Below are positions 35,743 through 47,788 of a stretch of DNA of 64,000 nt, in pieces. The translations under genes were made by a program, and so were the position numbers. This DNA comes from Malus domestica. Lineage: Eukaryota > Streptophyta > Magnoliopsida > Rosales > Rosaceae. Where the stretch lies: NCBI RefSeq assembly GCF_042453785.1, contig NC_091662.1, forward strand, positions 1,617,001-1,681,000, given 5' to 3'. Each line of letters opens with the position of its first letter. Position 1 is the first letter of the stretch. The notes under the pieces were generated by a model. It saw nothing but the letters and a program-made list of their open reading frames with translations. It did not search any database and had not been told where the DNA came from.

Positions 35743-37241
35743 TTACTTACGCAAATAATCTCTAGTAACTGTCATGGTCTTGACATGAGGAAGTTCTTTT
35801 TCTAACCGAGCAAAAGTAGTAATCACATTAATTCCCTTCATCACAACACACACTTCCTCCAGATTGGGAACCCTTTCGAAAGAGAGCTCTGTATCATCAC
35901 CCTTATAATGAAAAATGGTAAGATTGGTGACACTGAGTTCAATCCCCTTTAACCCATCGCAGAGGCTCACCGTCAGTACCTTCAAACGATGAAGAGAATC
36001 ACCAAGGCACAACCTTTCTAATCCAAAACACCATTGCAATGTTAAACGCTCAAGGTTCAAACAAGAAGAAAACATGCGTGGCTCAACGGGTCCAGCAAGA
36101 TTAACATCGCACAACACAAGAGTGGATAAGGTTCTAAACCGATCACTAAAATCTGACCAGAGGGTGACTGAGCGTAATGAAAGGTGCCTTAGCTTGGATT
36201 CTTCACCGTGCAAAAAGAGCTGAGTAGGAAAAGGATAATAGTCAACGGTTCTCCAATCATGGCGTTCAGCTGGTTTGTCACAAGTAAAGGCAAGATCGAG
36301 ACTTTCAACACCCTTTCTAACGGCAAAAATGATCCAGTCAGTGATTCGATGAGCATACATACTGCCAAAGCAACAGGAAACCTTGAAGGAGACAACCTTC
36401 GTGCCCAAATGGCGCGCTAAGAATCTGTCTATTATTCCTAGAAAATGACGCACATAACCCTTGGGAACAGTTCCACAATTGTAGTTGACTGGTGTGGGGG
36501 TTATGTTATGCCAATCGAACTCAAGATTTGATATGTATGCATACATGTTCTTCCACCTGCGTGATAATACACTCGTACGCACAGCATCCCTCATACTCAA
36601 TAACAAGATGATGGTATAAAGAATATCATCTGGCAGTTTACTGATGTGATCATTGCCACTAATCTTCCACTACATGATTACAGATCAAATATCAAAGTCA
36701 GACTCATCTCTTAATCAACAAAAAAACTGACAATAGCAACTAATTCATTTTCTTATACAATGATATTCTACTCCAACGGGTAGCCCGGGTGGGTGATTTG
36801 TGCTAAGCTACACAATGGACCGACAATTAGTGGCTAATTTTAATCCTGGATGGTGAATTACTCCTAAAATTACAAATTGTAGCTCAACCACTTACAATTT
36901 AATGGAAAATTTGTAACTTTCACATGAAATCCAATCATCTCAATTTGTTCCAAACGAAATACACTTCCAATCATTAATTTTGTCTTCTGGGGTTCTACAA
37001 AATCCTGTTTTTCTTCGAACTCGACCTAAACTTGCTAAAGAATTCAGGAAAAAATAAACAAATTTATTGAAAATTGACCACAGAATTCCCTTTCAAATAC
37101 ACCTGATTTAATCCAAGTACAGATCACACACACACACACACACACACATATTTCAAATTAACAAGTGAAAAAATAAAGTACCTTTCTGGGAGAAGACTGC
37201 CGTTGTGGTTGAGTGGCAGGTACCCCGCGCTGTCTCTTCAT
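35743..37241 (-). CDS. F-box/LRR-type protein
   Basis: Probable substrate adaptor of an SCF ubiquitin ligase. Exon 1 is 37241-37182 (20 codons, MKRQRGVPATQ...) and exon 2 is 36669-35743, joined in phase 0, giving 328 aa. The F-box is at about residues 25-65 (HISKLPDDILYTIILLLSMR, then RTSVLSRRWKNMY). LRR-like segments follow (LRHLSLRSVTLW, LERLTLQWCFGLERL, LKVLTVSLCDGLKGI). The frame ends in TAA at CGT AAG TAA, exactly where a strong donor GTAAGT lies, and the paralogue keeps the same donor. So the natural gene may continue into a third exon; the simple downstream join at the CAG before 35646 stops after a few codons, so I leave the stop here. The intron holds a (CA)n tract near 37122-37147. 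Confidence 0.8.
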
Positions 37242-38184
37242 GATTTCGGTCTTCAGAGAGCTCGGATTTTTACAACGGAAGCTCTCAGAACCCTAAGCCC
37301 TAATGCAATTTTGCGTTTTAGGGTTCGGGGCTCCGACGAACTGAGCCAACAACAACTAAGCCCTAATCTTCATCTTCCCCCAAATCAGAATTTACGTTCG
37401 TCTGTGAGACAAGTGTCCCATCTCCATGCTACCGTGTGCCCGCCACTATGCACACAATTTCTTTGTAGTTTCCCAAATCTCGTTTTATTAAATAAAAAAA
37501 CAGTATTTAGTCGATGATAAATGTTTGGCTACTAAAAAATGAGTAGAAATTTTTGTTCACATAAATCTATTCTAATAATCGAAACCATTCATATATTAAA
37601 TTATTCTGTAAAAATCATCCATGCCAAAAAAAAAAACTTAAAAGTAATATTGTTAAGTGAATCAACTGTAGTAAATAGATAGATAGTTGTCAATTTGTAA
37701 TGTTTTTACCATTCCCGTCCATATGTTCTTATACAATTCGGTTACTAAGACTTAAATTTTAATTGATTGTTTTGCATATATACATAATCTTTATAAAGTA
37801 ATTTATAATATGAACAATTTTCATCATAAACACGAAGATTTATGAATAAGAAATGAGTTTTAAGTAAAAGCTCACTCAATGTATGAGTAGCCAAACACTA
37901 TTCTTAGTCGACAAAAAAAACCCACAAAGTTTCTCTTTAGTTGTCTCCTTTTGTTTTTTTTACTCACAAAAAGGGTTTTGAAACGAAAGTTGACTGAACC
38001 CAACTCATGCGAGAGAGTTGTCTTACGCACAATCCTATCTTAAAATCTCTTCCTAATAAGGCTCATTGAATGGAATAAGCAATTCACAATCCAAAAAACT
38101 GCTACCACCACACAGACTCAGTGCCATTAGACTCTTGTTTTCTTTCCCCTCCATAACACATTGTACATGTCAAACTGCATATGT
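37242..38184. other. F-box upstream region and spacer
   Basis: Promoter and 5' UTR of the minus-strand F-box gene. A probable short inverted-repeat element lies at about 37515-37910: TGTTTGGCTACT on the left and, reversed, GTGTTTGGCTACTCAT on the right, AT-rich between. No gene. Confidence 0.45.
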
Positions 38185-39422
38185 ATCCGGATTTTGGAAA
38201 GTAATTTAGACAGCAACTACAAACAAGTACGCCAAGTAATCTGAAGCCCACAAAGCTTCTTCTGCAACCACAATTAGATGCAGCGAAGGTTCGAGGCCAA
38301 ATGGAATATCTGAAGCAGGGTTAAGAGCTTCTAGGAGAGAACTGATACATGTATATATACACACGCATATATATATATGGATATCGAAAGAAACACCGCC
38401 CCAGATGCTGAGCCTTGGTGAATGGTCAGTGACCTTAACCTGCGACGAAAGACAAGGGGAAAAAGAAGAAAACTGAGAGCACGTGAAGTTAATCTGTCGA
38501 AAAACCAAGTAGCCATTCGGAGTTTTCCATGTTTTACTTACGCGAACGAATGCTGGTAACTGTTAATAGTCTTGACATGAGGAAGGAAATTGTTTCTCTA
38601 ACCGAGCAAAAGTAGGGATCACATTAACTTCCTTCATCGTAACATGCACTTCCTCCAGATTGGGAACCGATTCGGAAGAGAGCTGTATGTTATCACCCTT
38701 GTAATAGAAACTGCTGAGCTGGGTGGCGCTGAGCTCAATCCCATTTACCCCTTCGCAGAGACTCACCACCAATGCCTTCAAGCGACGAAGAGAATCATCA
38801 TTGCAACAATCTTCCTAATCCCAAACACCGTTGCAGTGTCAAATACTCAAGGTTTAAAGAAGAGAAACATACGCCCGGCTCAACATGTCCAGCATCAAGA
38901 TTTACATCGCAGAACACGAGTCGATTACTGAAATCTGACTCAAGCATGCATCCGCGCAAGGAAAGACACTTTAATTTGGATTCTTCACGGTGTAAAAGGA
39001 TCTGAGCCGGAGAAAAGTCAACGGTTCTCCAGTCAGCGCGACCAGCTCGGTTGCCAGTAAAGGTCAAGATTTTCGACACCCCTTCTAATAGCAAAACTGG
39101 TCATTGAGTTGATGAGCCCGCTTACTTTCAAAGAAGCAGGAACCTTGGAGACAACCTTCGTGCCCAAATGACAGGCTGAGAATCTGTCTATTTTTGTTAG
39201 AAAATCACACACATTTCTCTTGACAGTTTCTTCATGAGTTGTGTCGACTGGATCACACCAATCAAATTCAAGATTCGATATGTATGCATACATGTTCTTC
39301 CACCTAGGCAACAATACGCTCGTTTGTATAGCATCCCTCATGCTCAACAATGAGATGATAGTATTAAAAACATCATCTGGCAACTTACTGATGTGATCCT
39401 TGTCAATGATTTGGCATTTACG
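38185..39422 (-). pseudogene. F-box/LRR pseudogene, tandem copy of the 35.7-kb gene
   Basis: Homologous over its length to exon 2 and the 3' flank of the intact F-box gene. The F-box is readable (HISKLPDDVFNTIISLLSMR, then LPRWKNMYAYISNLEFDW, from 39422 down to about 39033). The match then shifts frame near 39060-39090 (DWRTVDFSPAQILLHREESK in another frame to 38798) and again near 38785-38800 (RLKALVVSLCEGVNGIEL down to 38563). At least two frameshifts and small deletions break it. No first exon was found at its 5' side. The 3' part (38185-38560) matches 35365-35742, including the GTAAGT donor, but has gained an AT-rich microsatellite near 38342-38380. Confidence 0.88.
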
Positions 39423-41785
39423 CTACATGATAAAGGAAATTCAAATTTAAGCATGTAAGAAAGAGCACGTTGTCTAACCAAGTCAACTAAACCCTACTCT
39501 GCATAATTATGCTATCATTTAAATGAACTTAGATAAATTTCTTTGTAGCTTAGCATAATTTAGTATAATTATCTTATCGTTTATGAAAAAAATCTACATC
39601 AAATGGAAAAAAATATGAAGTTATTTGGTTTTGAAATGCAAATAGTAAGAACAAAAGGCCTGGTGGACCAAAACATTGAAACTGGAAAAGGCTGACCTGC
39701 TCCTTTAACTCATGGACAGTACTTAGGAATGTGACACACCTTTTCACCACAAAATATGAACTACAGTTGATGAAGGGCCGACTCCTTCCATGTTACTTTA
39801 TATATGGGTTACGGGGCGGCCCATATATACATTGATTTTTTTTTTCATTTTTATACTAATATATATGCCTTGATTTGTTCAACTAAGGTCAAGCAATATT
39901 CTAAGCTGTGGTAGGAGTGGAATTTAGACTATGTTTTGTGTAGAGGATTGGATTGAAATAGATAAATAACTAAATTTAAAGTAAGTTGAAAGGACAAATG
40001 AAAAATTTGTTGTTAACTTGGAAGAGTAAAGCTTAGCTACTAATGAAATTTAAGTAATAATGTTTGGGAACTATTATTGGCACTCCATAAATTTAATTGT
40101 ACACTCCTTATAAAGTTGTTTCTTCAATTAGAGTGGTTTTCCTGATTGGAGTTTGTTTCTTAATTAGAGAAGGATCCATAACTAGATTCCAATTAGGATT
40201 AGTATTCCTTATTGAAGATGATCTTTATTATGTCATATATAGAGCTATTGCACTAGTTTTTGAAGAGGAGCAAAACAATAAGTTGTATACCACTTGAGGA
40301 GTTAAGTGAGAGAATATTGTAATTTGTAAGAGCAATGTGTGTGTGAGAGAAAATAAGGGATAAAAGTTTATTTCTTGTTCTTATTCTTTCAGATTTGTTG
40401 TCAAGTTGTAATTCAAGAGACTGAGCAAAATTCTTTATTGTACTTATTATTAATATAGCGAAAGTTTGTTATTGCTACCAAACTTACATAGCCAAACCAC
40501 GTAAATAACATGTATACCACGTGTGGTGTTTATTAATTTCCCATTCTTAAACATGGTACTCACAATAATTTATAATCAACTTATTATTATCTCCTTTTTG
40601 AAAAATAAAAATGAAATAAACACGCCTACGTGCCCGCCTTGTGCCATTATCGACGGTATAGTACAACATACTAGACCCTAGCTAGATTCTTTTGTTCCTT
40701 GTCTTTCTATGCCAAAATAATCATACAAAAGAAACTCAGAACATGTTAATCAGTGTTGAGTATTACAGTATAGTGGTATTCTTCTTTACTTGTATTTGTA
40801 AGTGAGAGATTTTAGTTTGATTCTAGCCAAAAACAAACTTAAAATACATTATTGTTTGCCCATTATGAAGTTTAGCTCACTCTCCTATCTCTAGGTGTAA
40901 ATCATATCTTTTGTTTCGAGGAAAAAAAAGAACATGATGATCAGTATCGATGAAAAATAAATTAATACGAAATTTACATATGTGATTGTAATTCAGTTTT
41001 TGTTACGTGACAAATAAACATTCCACGCAAACTACAACCATTTGATAGATTATGACCTACCACAAGCCATGCATGTGTAGGAGGAGTTGCACTGCATCTG
41101 CTTGCACTCAGAGTCCCAGTCTCCCAGAGCCATCCGTTACAGCAAAGACACAAAGAGAAAATTAAATGTGCAGAACCAATATTTTAGATTTTACTGCATG
41201 ACTCTATATCATCATACATACGTTCAATCCTTCAATCCACGATCCAAAAGAAAACATCATTCATTTATGTTACTGCGCCTGTAGAGACACCACACTCGAC
41301 AAAAACCTATTGAAGTGCACTCGCTCATTTTTTAACAACTTGAAGTCAGGTCTTTTTTTTTCAACTATTACAGATAAAAAAGTAATGGAAAAAATTTGTA
41401 CGATGTGCGTGTACTGTATACTGTATCTTTATCTCCACCCAAGGAGATACGGGATGGAATATCCCTATGAGCGACTGTGCTAATCATTATATGTTTTGGC
41501 CACGTCCGTTTACGCTTTAAAGAGGAAGGTTAGATCTTTCAATCTTATGTTGTGAGGGATGTGACGTATGTTAGGTCCATAAGTACCCCAACTTTTGATG
41601 TTCTATGATTCACCTCCGAATATGTACATTATATAATTAATGTGTGCATGGGTTTGAGGGGGTTGTAGTTAAATCTTTTGTCTCGTGATAAACCTTCTCT
41701 TAGAATTTTGGGTTTAGGGTAATTAGTGATAGATAGCCTACACTTTATATATGAATACGTTAGCTAATAGCACTTATTACCGATC
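39423..41785. other. Spacer without recognised genes
   Basis: AT-rich DNA. Near 40067 the phrase TTATTGGCACTCCATAAATT matches one end of the MITE family seen complete at 62571-62676. The 40100-40460 stretch (GAGAGAAAATAAGG, TTTCTTGTTCTTATTC) resembles the transcribed end of an LTR, but no boundaries are visible. No coding gene is supported. Confidence 0.45.
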
Positions 41786-43206
41786 CTATGTTTACTACTA
41801 TCATGTTTCGTGGTTTTCAATATTTAGTACATCAAATTTTTTTGTCCCAGAGTCATACCTAAAGTGTAAATTTTGGGACAGTCTCATACGTCTGTTAGTT
41901 AAACTATTAAGTCTCCCCTTAACTGATGATGTGGCGCCTATGGGACAATGACTAGGCGCCACGTGTCAATAGGGGGCCCACTTGAATATTAAAAAAATTG
42001 AAAATTAAAAATTGAAAAATACAAAAAAAAAAAAAAAAAAAAAAATCCCTCCGTCTCCTACCTCCCCCATCCTCCTCCCTCCTTTCCTTCCTCTGCAACC
42101 CGCACCTCCCTCCATTCCCTCTCTCTTCTGCAACCCGCAGCACCTCCACCATTCCTCTCCACACCACCACCTCATCCACCATTCCTCTCCCAAGCCCCGT
42201 GAGACCAGAATCGCCCCCGACCCTCTTCCTTTTCCCTACCGAGAAGCAATCAAAAACCAAAACAATAAAATTCAAAACATTCCCACAAAAGGAAATTTCC
42301 CGAAAATCCCATCTTACGAAATCGGTACTTCCGAAACACGAAAAGGAAGAGGAACTCGACTAACCCTAGCTTTCGTACTGCAATCACACACAAAGACAAT
42401 CGGAGATGGAAGACCAACACCAAAATTGAACCCGAAAGGATAATCGAAGTCGGAGGACAGGAAATTGGAGCAGCAAGACAGAGAAAGAAATGTCGAACCT
42501 GAGGAGGAGCTAAGAGGCCAGGGTGGTAGAGAGAATGCTGCTGGAGAAGAGCATGCTACATCAGAGCTTATTGTTGCTGCTGCTTCAGCCTCTGGTGCTG
42601 CATTTCCTTCGTGATTCTCCAAGAAAGTAGGGGTTTTGCTGAGAAAGTTAAGGGTTAGGGTTCAATCAGAGGGCCTCAAAGAGAAAAGAAAAATTATAGG
42701 TCTCAAATTTGCGAAATCGTTGGACGAAAACGGAAAATGGCATTGTCTCTAGGGTCGGGGGATATTCTGGTCTCGCGGGGCTTGGGGACGAGTCGGTTGT
42801 GGACCTTCAACGACGAGGGTTGGGGTACAGGAGAATGAGGAGGAAAAAGAAGGTGGGGGTTAGGAGAGAAATGGTGGAGGTGCTGCGGGTTACAAAGGAG
42901 AGATGGAGGGGAGAGATGTGCTGGTTGTAGATGAAAGAATGGAAGGAGGTATAAGAAGGGGGGATTTTTTTTTTGTATTTTGAATTTTTTTTAATATTCA
43001 AGTGGGCCCTTATTGACATGTGGTACCTAATCATTGTCCACATAGGCACCACGTCATCAGTTAACGAGAGACTTAATAGTTTGACTAATGGATGTATGAG
43101 ACTGTCCCAAAATTTACACTTTAAGTATGACTCTGGGACGAAAAAAATTGATGTACTAAATGTTGAAAACCATTAAACATGAAGGTAGTAAACTGATATT
43201 TACCCT
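41786..43206. mobile_element. Mutator-like long-TIR element (about 1.4 kb)
   Basis: The two ends are inverted copies over more than 200 bp: left 41786-42045 and right about 42965-43206. Shared phrases include TTTTCAAYATTTAGTACATC, GTCCCAGAGTCATAC, AATTTTGGGACAGTCTCATA, CAYGTGTCAATA and CCCACTTGAATATTAAAAAA. The right outer end reads, reversed, GGGTAAATATCAGTTTACTA; the left outer end is more decayed. Long TIRs around a GC-richer non-transposase core fit a non-autonomous Mutator-like element. Part of the core is also inverted: the pyrimidine-rich 42048-42225 pairs roughly with 42750-42960. No transposase is present. Confidence 0.7.
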
Positions 43207-43250
43207 TTATTTTTCTTAACTAATGAAGCAAACTAAGAATGTGCAATCGA

Positions 43251-44105
43251 ACAAATCTGGATCCTCTTTGTGAGGATCCCGAGGATCTGTGAGTTGTATC
43301 CATTCATTGTACATCGTGCTGTCAGAAACCATTTTATTTAAAATTGAACACAAACAGTACCTAATAAAAACTGACTGCACGATGTACAATGAAGGTATAC
43401 GATTCACAGATCCATAAGATCTTCACAAGTAGGGGTGCAACTCAGGTGGGTTGGATGGGTTAGAAGGTCAACCCAACCCTAATCCAACTTTTACAATTCT
43501 GGTTCGGGTTTAATCGGGTTCAAGTTGAAGTTAGGCTGGTTCGGGTTGCCCAACTTTTTCAAGTTTTAATCGGGTTCATGCAAAGTTTGAATTAAAATAA
43601 ATACCAAAGCTAGTACCAAAAGAAAAAAAAAATAGAGGAACACTTCACTGTCCAAAGTTAGTACCCAACTCAAGTCTTATCCTTCGAAGCTCTTGCAAAA
43701 AAAACAAAGCTAATACCCAACTCAAGTCTTGTCCTTCAAATCTCCTGCAGAAAAATCAAAGTGTGGCTGCTAGAAAAACAATTGCTTTCTGCAACTCCAT
43801 GCACGTTTTCTATCATAATCCATCAAAAGTCACTAGTGAATCCTCCACGAAGGTGCAAAGCTCATTGAGAAGCATGTTGCACAACTCAACCCAATCGGGT
43901 TGGATTAGATTGGGTTGGGTTGGACAAATGATCAACCCAACCTAACCCAATCAATGAACGGGTTGAAATCGGATTGGATTCGGGTGGGTTATAACTAAAA
44001 ATAAACCCGTTTGTTTGGGTTTAAAATCGGGTTGAACATGGATGGGTTCGGGTTGGCCCAACCCAAGTTGCACCCCTACTTGCAATGAGGATCCGGAGAG
44101 AATCC
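43251..44105. mobile_element. MITE interrupted by a second short element
   Basis: The outer MITE has ends GGATCCTCTTTGTGAGGATC and, reversed from the right, GGATTCTCTCCGGATCCTCA. Its inner foldback arms at about 43283-43325 and 43371-43412 pair (CATTGTACATCGTGC). A GGGTT-rich element of about 657 bp (43426-44082) with inverted ends CAAGTAGGGGTGCAAC sits inside the right arm. Neither has an ORF. Confidence 0.65.
43426..44082. mobile_element. Non-autonomous element with CAAGTAGGGGTGCAAC terminal inverted repeats
   Basis: Perfect 16-bp terminal inverted repeats flank a core with many GGGTTGG, CGGGTT and CCAACCC phrases on both sides, so the inverted similarity extends inward. The AGGGGTGCAA end type is typical of plant hAT-like non-autonomous elements, but no clear 8-bp duplication is seen. 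A roughly 50-bp internal duplication (ACCCAACTCAAGTCTT) lies at about 43660-43760. Confidence 0.65.
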
Positions 44106-44154
44106 TGTTGGCAATTAAACTACAACTCCTAGAGTTCTAAAAATATATTAAGCT

Positions 44155-44155
<1 letters not shown>

Positions 44156-44203
<48 letters not shown>

Positions 44204-44240
44204 ATATATATATATATGTATATATATATATACATACATA
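44156..44240. repeat. TA/TG microsatellite
   Basis: A long run of TA dinucleotides broken by a short TG run, then TA/CA again. Length polymorphism is expected. Confidence 0.9.
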
Positions 44241-44481
44241 TATCCTGGCACAGAATACTAAGCAACGTGGTAATAATATTTTGTATATAGAAGCTGATCC
44301 GTCAGTGCATGCATATAATCAATAGTAATATGTACGATTTGGAAGTGGAGATTTCATCAAATAATTTGGTTTTACTCTCATGATGACAAATGAGAAGAAA
44401 CCAAATTGGAAAGAAATTAGTTAAAAAGGTTTATATTGGCACTATTTTAGCAATTTTTTTTTCTATTCATGGTTATTTTAT

Positions 44482-45450
44482 TGATTAAATAGCCAAAATG
44501 ATTCATAAGATTTGCATAACTCATCACTTTGATCCCTAACATTTCAAATCAATCAAAGTGGTCCCTGAGATTGTCCAGCATCCATCATTTTGGTCATTCC
44601 GTTAAAAACTCCGTTAAGTGTCCCAGAGCTCTTGGCCAGAAGTTTGGGCAATTTTTAAAGCTTCGTAACTCAATCGTTTCTTAACCAAATTCGACCCATA
44701 ACATATCAAAATGAAGATAGGAAAGTGTAGAATAAGATTATACATATTTGGAAGCCCAATAGTTGCCGGAGATGGCCGGAAAATAGCCTCAAAGTTGACT
44801 GGTCCGAGAGAAAACTGGAAAAACTTGCCGGAAACTGGGTAAACTTTAAACTATCATAACTTCTTCAATACTAAACAAAATCAAGTGATTCAAAAACTAA
44901 AATCATACTTCTCAACGAGACGAAGAGAATGATACATTTTTCGATGGTATGGGTTTAAATGATATGAGTTAGCCATAAAAAAAGATACCATTCTCTTCGT
45001 CTCGTTGAGAAGTATGATTTTAGTTTTTTATTTTAGTTTTTGAATCACTTGATTTCGTTTAGTATTGAAGAAGTTATGAACGTTTATAGTTTACCCAGTT
45101 TCCGGCGAGTTTTCCAGTTTTCTCTCGGACCAGTCAACTTTGAGGCTATTTTCCAGCCATCTCCGGCAACCATTGGGCTTCAAAATAGGTATAATCTTAT
45201 TCTACACTTTCCTATCTTCATTTTGATATATTATGGGTCGAATTTGGTTAAGAAACGATTGAGTTACGAAGCTTTGAAAAATTGCCCAAACTTCCAGCCA
45301 AGAGTTCCGAAACACTTAACGGAGTTTTTAACGGAATGACCAAAATGATGGATGGTGGACAATCTCAGGGACCACTTTGATTGATTTGAAATGTTAGGGA
45401 TCAAAGTGATGAGTTATGCAAATCTGAGGGACCATTTTGTCTATTTACCC
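44482..45450. mobile_element. Foldback element with arms of about 450 bp
   Basis: The left arm (about 44482-44935) and right arm (about 44984-45450) are near-perfect inverted copies around a loop of about 50 bp. Paired phrases include CATAACTCATCACTTTGATC, ACTCCGTTAAGTG, GGTTAAGAAACGATTGAGTT and GAGACGAAGAGAATG at the loop side. A transcript would fold into a long hairpin. There is no transposase; it is probably a non-autonomous Mutator-like or foldback transposon. Its right edge is cut by the solo LTR at 45451. Confidence 0.8.
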
Positions 45451-45929
45451 TGTTGATGCACAAAATCAGCGAGGACTTTGGTACAACAGAAAGTGTTAAG
45501 TTTGTGACCTTCGCTAGATTGCTCCGGTCATTCGTGTGGATAAGTATGTAAATAGATAGAGACAGGGAAACAAACACAAGATGTACGTGGTTCACCCAGA
45601 TTGGCTACGTCCACAGAGTAGAGGAGTTCTCATTAATTGTGAAGGGTTTACACAAGTACATAGGTTCAAGCTCTCCTTTTGTGAGTACTAGTGAATGATT
45701 TCGTACAAATGACATTAGGAAATATTACGAGAGAATGATCTCTATTTATAGAAGAAAGTTTCTAGTTTCATTCTGACATTGACAAGTGTCGTGTTGTGAT
45801 TGGCTTCTGATGTCGACACGTGTCGCGCTATGATTGGCCTCCTGGTTGGAGGGAAACTCTTTTGGGTCATTGACGGTATAACGTTGACCGGTGCTCAGTA
45901 GTTTCGGGATTGAAAGTATGGTACAAACA
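45451..45929. mobile_element. Solo LTR with 5-bp target duplication
   Basis: The 479-bp unit begins TGTTGATGCACAAAATCAGC and ends GGTACAAACA, so its termini are the TGTT...AACA inverted ends of LTRs. It is flanked by the direct repeat TACCC at 45446-45450 and 45930-45934. No internal retrotransposon sequence is present, so it is the product of recombination between two LTRs. It landed in the right end of the foldback element. Confidence 0.88.
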
Positions 45930-46432
45930 TACCCTATTTTATTTTTATTTTTAAATTGAATTAGTTAAAATAGTTAAAAAAGAAATATAAATCAGGCTTT
46001 GTAGAAGAAAAAAAAATGTTGTGCGAAAATCATAACCACTTGGCAATGGGGCAGGAGACCGATCACATCAAGATGAGGGAAGCAGAATCACGGATACCAC
46101 AAGCAACCAAAACCATACAGCTAGGTAGCTGCATGCATCTGCATATGCATTCTCAATTCATGTCCTTCATTCATTTAGTCACGGACCATAATTTACAAAG
46201 AGAGAGAGACAAAGAGAGACCAAACCTATATATTGAGACCCATCATGCATATATAGTTGCATATATCTTGATATATGCATGCCCTTGATCTATATATCTT
46301 CCATCCGCGGCCACCATGCATTGCAATTTGCATCTTCCAGCTCTTTCATTTTTCTCTCTCCATTCCTCAACCACCATTTCACATACTTGCCTACCTGTAC
46401 TGTGTTTCCTAAGATCTACTGCACCACCAGTA

Positions 46433-46436
<4 letters not shown>

Positions 46437-46482
<46 letters not shown>
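46437..46482. repeat. (CT)n microsatellite
   Basis: An uninterrupted CT dinucleotide run of about 45 bp after ACTCC. Such runs are common in plant 5' leaders, but no gene follows in frame. Confidence 0.9.
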
Positions 46483-46487
<5 letters not shown>

Positions 46488-47788
46488 TTTGTTTACGTAA
46501 TCATCCTGTTTTCCAGTTCATTTGACTGTGACCAAGCAAGAGGCTCTGGACTTAATTGAACTTTGAGCTCCTAGTAGGTGTTCTGTTTACCATGCACTTT
46601 GGGACATACCAACGTACTTGTGATCACAGTCGATGGGTACAATCATTTATATATGTTCCCTCGTCATGCATGTACGTATAATCACAGTGCACGGAGTCAA
46701 TATAATCAAACATTAATCACTTCTAAATTATGTCTTTGCATCTCTCATTATCAATCGTTAATCAATCAATGGTGGGTTACTATTTGTGCTCTAAATTGAT
46801 AATTAGTTGAGAAAAGAGAAAGCCACATGTATATGCTTTAGTAAGTACACACATGCACTACCTTATGTAAGCAGCATGTGGCAAAGATAATATAAACTAG
46901 CTAGGTATAATATTTTGGCGATGGTCACCAAACACATGAATTTTATTATAAGAAATTAATATTACGATCTAGTAATATTTCTCTTCACTTGTAAATGGTA
47001 AGTCTTAGATTTGATTCCTGTGAATGGCATGCATCCAATACCAATTGATTATCATTGACCTACTGTATGGCTTAACTCAAATCTCTCTCCACTTAGTGTA
47101 AAAGATCATTGTTCAAAGAAAACTAATCATATATATTAGCACAATATATTGATTATATGGTTGGGTTAACTTCTGAAACTGGTTTAGGAGATATATAGAG
47201 GGTTCCAATTAATTGACTATAAGTATACTGTTTTCAATCGACGTGCGGTATTTGTATATCATATTGGGAACGAAATAAGATCTCAGTTCACATTACTGCG
47301 ACTGCATATCTTATCTACAGTTGATAGACACACAGATCTGTTTCAAAGTAAAATTAATCACCTCCAAATCCAATATATGTCCAAATTGAAAAAAAATATA
47401 AAGAAAGTTGATGCTCTTTGCACATGTTAATAATACACTCATATCATTTAAACCCATACCATCAACACGTGAAGATAAAATCAGTACCGCCATTAGTTTA
47501 TCAGTTCATCTCCTTTCAAGTGTGGGCTATATATATTGTTAGAAACACCAGTCAAGCATGTACTTAGAGATATCCCTTGTTAAACTATCGAGAAATTTTT
47601 ATGGATACTGAAAACTCAAGTTACGTAGTGTGTTATTTTACATGTGATAATACTGAAAAAATTGCTCGTTCAATTACTTTTTGAAAATCTGACTGCTACT
47701 ACTGAAAAATTGCTCATTCAAGTTACGTATTTTACATCTAAACCCTAATTTTATCGTTGTGAAATTTCGACTTACACATATATTTTTT

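Noticed and set aside
40097-40460. Possible LTR fragment
   Set aside because: The sequence has the feel of the transcribed part of an LTR, but neither end, duplication nor partner is visible, so it was not called as an element.
42012-42443. Pro-rich open frame inside the long-TIR element
   Set aside because: It starts in a poly(A) tract and the TIR edge and mirrors a pyrimidine-rich arm. No family match or splice context.
44281-44460. Possible target duplication of the foldback element
   Set aside because: No convincing 8-10 bp direct repeat could be matched at both outer ends; the left edge is too decayed.
46016-46580. Possible microRNA precursor or leader near the (CT)n run
   Set aside because: I compared it by eye with the conserved plant miRNA families I remember and found no match and no stem of suitable length.
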